In this document: positions 1 through 4,605 of the stretch, in pieces
How the letters are laid out: each line of letters starts with the position of its first letter
Numbering within the stretch: position 1 is the first letter of the stretch
From: Rickettsia typhi
GTDB taxonomy: Bacteria > Pseudomonadota > Alphaproteobacteria > Rickettsiales > Rickettsiaceae
Assembly (NCBI GenBank): GCA_945878545.1
Contig: CAMCTQ010000084.1
Coordinates: 1-5,612 of the forward strand
Direction: 5' to 3'
DNA length: 5,612 bases
Notes under the pieces: generated by a model
Database searches by the model: none
Told to the model about the DNA's origin: nothing
Seen by the model: the letters and a program-made list of their open reading frames with translations, nothing else
Program-made: the position numbers and the translations under genes

Positions 1-418
1 TTAAAACTAAGTAAATTAAACACATAATTGAAGCAACAGTTAAACCAACTCCTATTTCAATAGAAAATATACCAACATGCTGGCCAATGAGAGGATCTTT
101 AATCAAAGGGTTTTTGGCAATTGAATTGTAATCTAAATAATTATCGTCAAATAAAAATGAAATAAGCCCAGTAGCAGCATAAATTAATACACCAAGTACT
201 CCGCAAATAGTTAAAGCTTTTTCTGAAAAAAACTGATGTGTTCTTTTGCTGCCATTTATCAAATCAAAAGCAATTATGCCTGTAGCGAAAATTACTCCAG
301 CCTGAAAGCCACCACCAGGGGATATCTCACCATTTAACTGGATATAAATGGCGTATAAAACTAGGTAGGGAATAATAAATGAAATTATTATTTTTAGAAC
401 AGAAAAATATTTGAGCAT
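1..418 (-). CDS. mnhB: Na+/H+ antiporter subunit MnhB-like (MrpB), 3' end off window
   Basis: This is a membrane subunit of the multi-subunit Mnh/Mrp cation/proton antiporter, which exchanges Na+ (or K+) for H+ across the inner membrane. I translated 139 residues from the ATG at 418-416. The frame is still open at base 1, and because MnhB proteins are usually about 140 residues long, only a few residues should be missing. The family signature PGGGFQAG is at residues 34-41. Hydrophobic segments lie near residues 7-27, 38-53, 70-90 and 117-139, which fits a small four-helix protein. The start is well supported: AGGAGG (complement of 427-432) stands 8 bases upstream inside the end of the preceding gene, and the ATG overlaps that gene's TAA stop by one base (TAATG), implying translational coupling. 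The next expected genes to the left would be MnhC and MnhD homologues (inference from known operons). Confidence 0.9.
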   Translation of the reverse strand, partial: MLKYFSVLKIIISFIIPYLVLYAIYIQLNGEISPGGGFQAGVIFATGIIAFDLINGSKRTHQFFSEKALTICGVLGVLIYAATGLISFLFDDNYLDYNSIAKNPLIKDPLIGQHVGIFSIEIGVGLTVASIMCLIYLVL

Positions 419-990
419 TATTCCTTCCTCCTGGCTAGGATTAACACAACAGCAAGACCCGCAATTAAAATAACGCTAGTTTCACCTAAAGTATCATACC
501 CTCTGTAACTTGCAAGTATTGCTGCAACAACAGAAGGGATCCCAATATCATTTTTTGTGTTTTCTAGATAATATTTTGTAACATGCTGATGTACTGGAGT
601 ATTTTCCTCTCCGTATAAAGGTAAATCAAAACTAGCAAAAGTTAGGAAACTAATAAAAATCACACATATAATTATTGCTCCAATATTCTTTAGCTTGCTA
701 GCTGGCTTGCCATTTTTATCGCCAAAGATTTTTATTAAATTGAGTAGGACGCAAGTAGATAAACAAGCTCCAAGAGCTGTTTCGGTCATAGCTACATCTG
801 GGGCATCCATGAATAGGTAACAAATCGCTAAAAACAGACTAAAAGCTGACATTAATAGAACTGATTCAATCAAATTTTTGGAAACTATCAATCTAAAACA
901 GATTAGTACTAAAGTAACAGAACTGATGCCAAGCAGAAAAATATTTAGTTTGGGATCTAAGGCGAATGGAATAATAAAAAACTCTGTCAT
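418..990 (-). CDS. DUF4040 / MbhD-MbhE-like antiporter membrane subunit
   Basis: This 190-residue integral membrane protein corresponds to the C-terminal part of MrpA, or to separate MbhD plus MbhE subunits, of Mrp antiporters and related membrane-bound hydrogenases. Residues about 15-90 form the MbhD-like domain with the conserved DAPDVAMTE at 62-70. Residues about 100-188 form the MbhE-like domain, whose RGYDTLGET at 163-171 matches the family's RG-x-DT-x-GE signature. Hydrophobic stretches near 15-36, 39-60, 70-89, 103-121 and 172-187 suggest about five helices. The ATG at 990-988 overlaps the mnhG stop (ATGA), and GGGAG (complement of 997-1001) is 6 bases upstream. As a free-standing subunit it is probably annotated in relatives as antiporter subunit B, MbhD or a DUF4040 protein. 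Its place between G and B matches the E-F-G-(D/E)-B-C-D order of Mbh-type Mrp clusters. Confidence 0.85.
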   Translation of the reverse strand: MTEFFIIPFALDPKLNIFLLGISSVTLVLICFRLIVSKNLIESVLLMSAFSLFLAICYLFMDAPDVAMTETALGACLSTCVLLNLIKIFGDKNGKPASKLKNIGAIIICVIFISFLTFASFDLPLYGEENTPVHQHVTKYYLENTKNDIGIPSVVAAILASYRGYDTLGETSVILIAGLAVVLILARRKE

Positions 991-1283
991 TTTATTCTCC
1001 CGTCTTTATCTATTTTATAAAGGACAGATGCTCTGGCTAGCGCATGAGTTGAAACTGGATTAAGCAATAATATTAACAGCGCTATTATTATTAGCTTAAA
1101 AGCAGAACTAAAGTCTGTTTGAATAAAACTAAGACCTATTAAGCAAAATGGTACACCACAGCATTCGATTACGCTAGCTGCATGAATTTTTGTATAGAAA
1201 TCACGGAATCTAAATAAACCTAATATACCAGAAGTAATAAAGCCCATTCCTATGGTTATAAAGACAAAGCCTATAAATATCAT
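987..1283 (-). CDS. mnhG: Na+/H+ antiporter subunit MnhG-like (MrpG/PhaG)
   Basis: This 98-residue inner-membrane protein of the MnhG/PhaG family is a small accessory subunit of the Mrp antiporter complex. The family's LGLxRFxDFYTxxHAAS block is at residues 21-37 and NPVSTHALARA at 75-85, where other members have PVxTHALARA. Hydrophobic segments lie near 3-23, 40-54 and 62-78, giving three helices. The length is close to the usual 90-120 residues. The ATG at 1283-1281 is the only ATG possible, because an in-frame TAA stop lies 18 bases before it. No Shine-Dalgarno sequence is visible at normal distance, unlike the two downstream genes. It is the first gene of the leftward operon, and its stop overlaps the next start (ATGA). 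MnhE and MnhF, which commonly precede G, are not present upstream. Confidence 0.9.
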   Translation of the reverse strand: MIFIGFVFITIGMGFITSGILGLFRFRDFYTKIHAASVIECCGVPFCLIGLSFIQTDFSSAFKLIIIALLILLLNPVSTHALARASVLYKIDKDGRIK

Positions 1284-1350
1284 TTTGATTCGTGTAATTT
1301 ATTTCCTAAATAATGTGAACTATGGATAAGGGGTAGAATTAGCATATAAT

Positions 1351-1381
1351 TTTATATGTTATCCTCTCGCTCCTCTGTCAT
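1351..1381 (-). promoter_or_regulatory. Possible promoter of the mnhG operon
   Basis: On the minus strand, ATGACA (complement of 1376-1381, five of six bases of the -35 consensus) is followed after 19 bases by TATAAA (complement of 1351-1356, five of six of the -10 consensus). The spacer is longer than ideal. Transcription would start near 1345 and leave a leader of about 60 bases before the mnhG ATG. The -35-like box is part of a repeat unit. The hexamer match alone is weak evidence in AT-rich DNA. Confidence 0.25.
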
Positions 1382-1413
1382 CCCCTTGCGCCTTTGTCAT
1401 CCCCTCGGAAGAG
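1357..1413 (+). repeat. Three degenerate 19-bp tandem repeat units
   Basis: Three units start at 1357, 1376 and 1395, exactly 19 bases apart. Units 1 and 2 match at 14 of 19 positions. Units 2 and 3 share a perfect 11-base TGTCATCCCCT and then diverge as unit 3 folds back into the hairpin of the palindromic element. Similarity decays to the left, as if one arm of the element had been duplicated outward and drifted. Confidence 0.6.
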
Positions 1414-1463
1414 GGGATCCAGACTTATTATTTATCTGGATTCCCGCCTACGCGGGAATGACA
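1395..1463. repeat. REP/MITE-like double palindromic element
   Basis: This is a 69-base inverted pair of REP-like units. TGTCAT at 1395-1400 is the inverse of ATGACA at 1458-1463. The left hairpin pairs ATCCCCTC (1399-1406) with GAGGGGAT (1411-1418) around a GGAA loop. The right hairpin pairs ATTCCCGC (1440-1447) with GCGGGAAT (1452-1459) around CTAC. The inner arms TCCAGA (1418-1423) and TCTGGA (1435-1440) pair around an 11-base AT-rich loop. The whole can fold as a three-way or cruciform structure. It is much richer in G+C than its surroundings. The GTCATTCCCGC...GCGGGAATCCAG motif is a known dispersed repeat type in many proteobacteria, including Rickettsiaceae. Copy number cannot be judged from one window. 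Confidence 0.85.
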
Positions 1464-1555
1464 TCGGTGTAGTCGCACTAGAGATGGTAACACAACTAAT
1501 AAACCTACTTGAATCCCTTATCCATAAGTTCAGGCTAAATAAAAACTACATTATT

Positions 1556-1583
1556 TTGTTCTCTAGAACAAGAGTTCTATAAA
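1556..1583 (+). promoter_or_regulatory. Possible promoter/operator of the GTA-like operon
   Basis: TTGTTC (1556-1561) is a weak -35 match. It lies 16 bases before TATAAA (1578-1583), a five-of-six -10 match, which would give a start near 1590 and a leader of about 90 bases. The spacer region is largely filled by the 16-base inverted repeat TAGAAC-AAGA-GTTCTA (1564-1579). An alternative, overlapping hairpin TTGTTC-TCTA-GAACAA spans 1556-1571. A regulator binding the palindrome would block the promoter. This is inferred only from position and symmetry; another AT-rich -10-like box (TATATA) is at 1634-1639. Confidence 0.3.
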
Positions 1584-1666
1584 ATTTATCTTATTTTTTA
1601 AATTTTGTGCTTAGTGACCAGCTATTAAAGGGTTATATATACAACTATAAGTTAAACATTTAACGC

Positions 1667-1673
1667 AAGGAGG
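1667..1673 (+). promoter_or_regulatory. Strong Shine-Dalgarno that sets a TTG start
   Basis: AAGGAGG is a near-perfect anti-16S match. It ends one base before the first possible start, a GTG at 1675, which is too close for initiation. It ends 7 bases before an in-frame TTG at 1681, which is ideal. The prohead protease therefore probably starts at TTG 1681. Confidence 0.75.
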
Positions 1674-1680
1674 TGTGAAT

Positions 1681-2205
1681 TTGGAAATAGGTAATGTTTG
1701 TAGTAGGTTGTCACTAAAATCTAATAACTTAGAAAACACGATAATCCATGGTTATGCAAGTGTGTTTAACATAATTGATAACCAGAATGACTTGATTAAA
1801 AAAGGAGCTTTTGAAAATATAGTTCCTAATAATGTTAAATTACTTTGGCAACATGACAGTTTAAAGCCTATTGGAGTTGTAAAAGCAATATATGAAGATA
1901 ATTATGGCCTTAAAATTGAAGCCGAAATAAACAATAAAATTACTTATGGAAAAGAAGCTAGTGAGCTTGTTAAACAGAAAGCAGTTGATGGTTTAAGCAT
2001 TGGCTTTTGTGTAAAGGATTTCGAATACAATAATCAAGGTATTAGGCTAATAAAAAAAATAGATCTTATGGAAGTAAGTATTGTTACTTTTCCGGCGAAT
2101 AGAAGTGCAAGTATTACTAATGTTAAAGCCCAAAATAACGTGCTAATCGAGCAATCATTGGAAAAACTTTTTCTACTTGTACAAAAATTAATTAGTTTTA
2201 AATAA
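1681..2205 (+). CDS. HK97-family prohead maturation protease (GTA g4-like)
   Basis: This is a serine protease of the phage prohead protease family (peptidase S78/U35 type) that is packaged in the procapsid, cleaves the N-terminal scaffolding arm of the capsid protein and then degrades itself. The product is 174 residues from TTG 1681, or 176 from the less likely GTG 1675. The fold's landmarks are in order: GYASVFN at 24-30, DLIKKGAF at 37-44, LWQHD at 55-59 with the likely catalytic His58, DGLSIGF at 103-109 with the likely nucleophile Ser106, and LMEVSIVTFPAN at 129-140 with Glu131 as probable third member. The length is normal for the GTA version. It is the first gene of the rightward operon, 14 bases before the capsid gene. 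In a complete GTA a portal gene precedes it; here there is intergenic DNA. An eight-A run at about 2051-2058 has not broken the frame. Confidence 0.9.
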   Translation: MEIGNVCSRLSLKSNNLENTIIHGYASVFNIIDNQNDLIKKGAFENIVPNNVKLLWQHDSLKPIGVVKAIYEDNYGLKIEAEINNKITYGKEASELVKQKAVDGLSIGFCVKDFEYNNQGIRLIKKIDLMEVSIVTFPANRSASITNVKAQNNVLIEQSLEKLFLLVQKLISFK

Positions 2206-2219
2206 AAATAAGAGGAGAT

Positions 2220-3287
2220 ATGCAACTTGAATACCAAAAACTTGAGCAAATAGCTGATAATGTCCAAACAATCTTAGATAGTGAGGTAAAAAAAATATCG
2301 AATATCAAAGAATTAGAGATTAAATTTAATAATTTACAGAATGCTATAGCTAGTCCTTTAAATAGTTGTTTTGAAAATTCAGAGGAACGAAAAGCTTTCA
2401 GTGATTATTTAAGAAATGGTAGAATGTCGGACTTTATTACAAAGTCGCTAAGTACGGATGCTGGAGAAGCTGGTGTTGCTGTAGTTAGTGATCTAAATAT
2501 AAAAATAATTAGTGAAGTTAATGCGAGATCAGTTATAAGACAGCTTGCTTCGATTGAAACCATTTCAACAAACGCTCTAGATTTGATAATTGAAGATGGC
2601 AGGTTCAATTCTGGCTGGGTAGGAGAAGCAGATGAGAGAGCGGTAACTGACACACCAAAATTAATAAAGAAAACAATTTCTGTGCATGAATTATACGCAC
2701 AACCCAAGGCAACCCAAAAATTAATTGATGACGCTGCTATTGATATTAATTCTTGGTTGGTTGAGAGGCTAGTTGATAGTTTTATCAAAGCTGAAAATGA
2801 GGCATTTATTATCGGTGACGGTGATAAAAAACCGTTTGGTATTCTAACAAATGCAGATGTCAAGAAGGTAGATACAGGGGCTGTGGTAACAGCAGAGATT
2901 TTGCTAGAATTAATTAATGAGCTAGATGAAGAGTATATCGCAAATGCGAGTTTTTTAATGAATAGATCAACTCTCGCTTCAATACAAAGTCTTAAAGACG
3001 AAACAGGTAGGTTTATCTGGCAGCAATCTTTATCTGAACCTTTAAAACAAACAATTTTTGGGATTCCTGTTTTTTGTAGTTCTTATATGCCAAATGTAGG
3101 AGAAAATAACTTAGCAATAGCTATAGGTGATTTTAAAACTGCTTACAAGATAGTTGACAGAGCAAATATTGGTGTGATGAGAGATCCATATACCGAGAAA
3201 CCTTTCGTCAAATTTTACGCTGTAAAAAGAGTTGGCGGTGATGTTGTTATGCCATCTGCTTTGAAATTCGCAAAATTCTCAGCTTAA
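2220..3287 (+). CDS. HK97-fold phage/GTA major capsid protein (g5-like)
   Basis: This 355-residue protein would form the icosahedral head. Residues 1 to about 45 are charged and heptad-like, as expected of the coiled-coil scaffolding (delta) arm that the upstream protease removes. EERKAFSDYLRNG (55-67) and KSLSTDAGEAG (75-85) mark the junction with the shell domain, so a cut near Lys75/Ser76 is plausible by analogy with HK97 (inference). The shell contains W133-VGE, HELYAQPKATQKLIDDAAID (156-175) and IIGDGDKKPFGIL (197-209), blocks characteristic of the GTA/HK97 capsid family. The C-terminal part carries the RDPYTEKPFVKFYAVKRVGGDV region typical of the family. The ATG at 2220 follows AGAGGAG with a rather short gap (4 bases from the GAGG core). 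The arm is shorter than the roughly 100 residues of HK97 and RcGTA. Confidence 0.93.
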   Translation: MQLEYQKLEQIADNVQTILDSEVKKISNIKELEIKFNNLQNAIASPLNSCFENSEERKAFSDYLRNGRMSDFITKSLSTDAGEAGVAVVSDLNIKIISEVNARSVIRQLASIETISTNALDLIIEDGRFNSGWVGEADERAVTDTPKLIKKTISVHELYAQPKATQKLIDDAAIDINSWLVERLVDSFIKAENEAFIIGDGDKKPFGILTNADVKKVDTGAVVTAEILLELINELDEEYIANASFLMNRSTLASIQSLKDETGRFIWQQSLSEPLKQTIFGIPVFCSSYMPNVGENNLAIAIGDFKTAYKIVDRANIGVMRDPYTEKPFVKFYAVKRVGGDVVMPSALKFAKFSA

Positions 3288-3303
3288 AGTATGAGGATAT
3301 TTT

Positions 3304-3831
3304 ATGCGCAATAATATTAATTATCAGATTCTATCAGTTGAAGAACAGGAATTATGGTCACTCACGGAGGTAAAAAATTATCTTCGAGTGGCGCATAAGA
3401 ATGACGACAAGTTAATTGCTAGCTTGATTAGTTCAGCAATAATTTCTGCTGAGCAGTTTTTGGGCATAAGTTTTTTTATTAAAAAAGTTTCCTGTGTCAT
3501 AGATAAGGCGCCAAATTGTTTAAGATTAAGATATATACCAATTGCATCAGTAGCAAAAGTTTCCCTTATTACTGACGACGATGAGGAAGATATCACAGAG
3601 GGATTTGGCTATGTAGATTTTAATAATCAAAAAATATGGATTGCGCAAAAATATTTATACAAGAACCTTGTAATAAATTACGAGGCAGGGCTAGGAGAAA
3701 AAATCCCCAGAACTATCCTGCATGGAATTTTAATGCATATAGGCATGATGTACGATTTTGGTGAAAATTTAGTAAATATTTCATCAGAAATAAAGGAGAT
3801 TTATTTGCCTTACCGAGCTCTCAAAATTTAA
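3304..3831 (+). CDS. Head-tail connector/adaptor, gp6-like (GTA g6-like)
   Basis: This 175-residue protein is of the phage gp6-like head-tail connector family, which forms a ring beneath the portal and links head to tail. The N-terminus has the family pattern LWSLTEVKNYLRVAHKNDDK (17-36), followed by a helix ISSAIISAEQFLG. RYIPIASVAKV (76-86) matches the LPxxPhxxV segment, and INYEAGLGEKIPRTI (124-138) matches the usual YxAGhxxxxPxxh block preceding the C-terminal helix with HIGMMYD. The order of these elements and the position directly after the capsid gene support the call. GAGG at 3293-3296 lies 7 bases before the ATG, and only 16 bases separate it from the capsid stop. The last 20 or so residues do not recall any known motif. 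Confidence 0.8.
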   Translation: MRNNINYQILSVEEQELWSLTEVKNYLRVAHKNDDKLIASLISSAIISAEQFLGISFFIKKVSCVIDKAPNCLRLRYIPIASVAKVSLITDDDEEDITEGFGYVDFNNQKIWIAQKYLYKNLVINYEAGLGEKIPRTILHGILMHIGMMYDFGENLVNISSEIKEIYLPYRALKI

Positions 3832-3848
3832 TTATTTAGTATTGATAT

Positions 3849-4193
3849 ATGCCCCAAGATAACAAAAAAATTCTAGTATCTAGGTTAGTCCATAATATTT
3901 CTTTCTTAGAAAATCTTGCTGAATCTGCATCTGAAGATCAGGATTGGCGAGAAAAGTATAATTGCTTTGCTGAAATTTCTCCTTTAACGGATTGTAAATA
4001 TCTTTCTATTGAAGGGATAAGTTTTGGTAACTTAATTACTGAGGAATATTATTTATTTAAAATTAGATACGTAGAAGGTTTGAGCAAAACCTTCCGGATT
4101 TCTTTTCGGAATAAGTTATATTCTATCAAGCGTATAATTAACATTAAAGAGACCGATAAAATATTGAGTATTATTGCCCATGAAATTTTGTAA
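3849..4193 (+). CDS. Head-closure / head-tail joining protein (GTA g7-like)
   Basis: This 114-residue protein resembles the phage head-tail joining (Phage_H_T_join, SPP1 gp16-like) family, which forms the stopper ring that retains DNA. The visible pattern is weak but ordered: DWREKYNCFAEISPL (32-46) resembles the family's W...AEhxPL segment, YLFKIRYVEGLSKTFRISFRNKLYSIKRIINI matches the 'hRYhxGhxxxhRhxxxGxxYxIxxI' core, and LSIIAHEIL matches the L-x-hxxxE C-terminus. Position between g6-like and g8-like genes adds weight. The ATG at 3849 is the first possible start, since a TGA lies in frame just upstream at 3843. No Shine-Dalgarno is visible in the 17-base gap after the previous stop, so initiation may be weak or coupled. 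Two small hairpins lie in its coding sequence at 4074-4111. Confidence 0.68.
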   Translation: MPQDNKKILVSRLVHNISFLENLAESASEDQDWREKYNCFAEISPLTDCKYLSIEGISFGNLITEEYYLFKIRYVEGLSKTFRISFRNKLYSIKRIINIKETDKILSIIAHEIL

Positions 4194-4200
4194 AAAATAT

Positions 4201-4605
4201 ATGTCATTAGATTTTATTTATACATTCCAATTGCAAATTTTAGAAAGTCTTAAAAAACTTATAGGAGAGCATGTCAATCAAATATATATATCAGTGGCTC
4301 AAGATGGTAACTATCCTTTTATTTTAATAAATTTAATAAAAGCTGATAATCACTCAAACTCAATACAAGCTATATATTCACTAGAATTTGAGATTTGTAT
4401 TTTCTCAAGAGAGCAAAATAAAAAGAGCTTAATAAATATTAGTAATTTAGTGGTGCGTCTTTTGTCAAAGGAAACATTGAAAATTCCTCGTTACACCGCT
4501 GCGGGCCTCAAGTTAAACGATCTATTTTTTGACGAAGCACGTGATCTCATACACAACAAACTTACCATGAGATATAAAGCTATGATTAAAAAGGAGTTGA
4601 TGTAA
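4201..4605 (+). CDS. Tail terminator / tail completion protein, DUF3168-like (GTA g8-like)
   Basis: This protein is proposed to be the tail terminator that caps the tail tube and joins it to the head, by similarity to the DUF3168 family (RcGTA g8). From the ATG at 4201 it has 134 residues and begins MSLDFIYTFQLQILESLKKLIGEHV, like the family's amphipathic N-terminal helix followed by a glycine. The middle strand YSLEFEICIFSREQNKKSLINISNLVVRLL fits the h-x-hxhxhxS....K...I...h....L pattern, and LTMRYKAMI matches the closing strand. A longer version starting at TTG 4174 or ATG 4180 would overlap the previous gene; none of the starts has a good ribosome binding site. I prefer 4201 because it fits the family's N-terminus. 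The stop overlaps the next ATG (TAATG). Confidence 0.65.
   Translation: MSLDFIYTFQLQILESLKKLIGEHVNQIYISVAQDGNYPFILINLIKADNHSNSIQAIYSLEFEICIFSREQNKKSLINISNLVVRLLSKETLKIPRYTAAGLKLNDLFFDEARDLIHNKLTMRYKAMIKKELM

Larger units (their letters stand above)
1284..1680. other. Divergent intergenic region without a gene
   Basis: About 400 bases separate the leftward antiporter operon from the rightward GTA-like operon. I find no credible coding sequence on either strand. The one open frame here (1394-1582, plus) begins inside the palindromic repeat and gives an SSPRKRGS...DSRLRGND peptide, the typical spurious translation of such repeats. The region holds the repeat element at 1357-1463, AT-rich sequence with short inverted repeats from 1556 to 1664, and the ribosome binding site of the protease gene. 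Because both operons read away from it, it should contain both promoters. Confidence 0.75.

Noticed and set aside
878..1063. 61-codon plus-strand open frame
   Set aside because: It is antisense to two overlapping antiporter genes with clear family motifs.
1395..1463. Intrinsic terminator
   Set aside because: The hairpins are not followed by a T-run on either strand, and both neighbouring operons are transcribed away from the element.
1357..1463. CRISPR array
   Set aside because: The 19-base period has no spacers; the units abut and degenerate into a hairpin element.
1564..1579. A true LexA/SOS box
   Set aside because: The GAAC-N4-GTTC shape fits Gram-positive LexA, whereas alphaproteobacterial LexA sites are direct repeats of the GTTC-N7-GTTC type; kept only as a generic dyad.
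1394..1582. Open frame of 62 codons on the plus strand starting inside the palindromic repeat
   Set aside because: Its first half is the SSPRKRGS...DSRLRGND translation of a REP-like repeat, the start is a TTG without a ribosome binding site, and the rest shows no protein features.
2034..2267. 77-codon minus-strand open frame across the protease/capsid junction
   Set aside because: Antisense to the end of the protease, where the family motif LMEVSIVTFPAN is conserved; no ribosome binding site.
2405..2863. 152-codon minus-strand open frame
   Set aside because: It lies wholly inside the well-supported capsid gene and has no recognisable motifs.
3469..3487. T7 and A6 runs in the connector gene as a programmed frameshift or decay site
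   Set aside because: The frame is open through both runs, no overlapping alternative frame continues usefully, and such runs are common in AT-rich genomes.
3378..3596. 72-codon minus-strand open frame
   Set aside because: Antisense shadow of the gp6-like connector; its runs of serine reflect GAC/GAT/GAG codons on the other strand.
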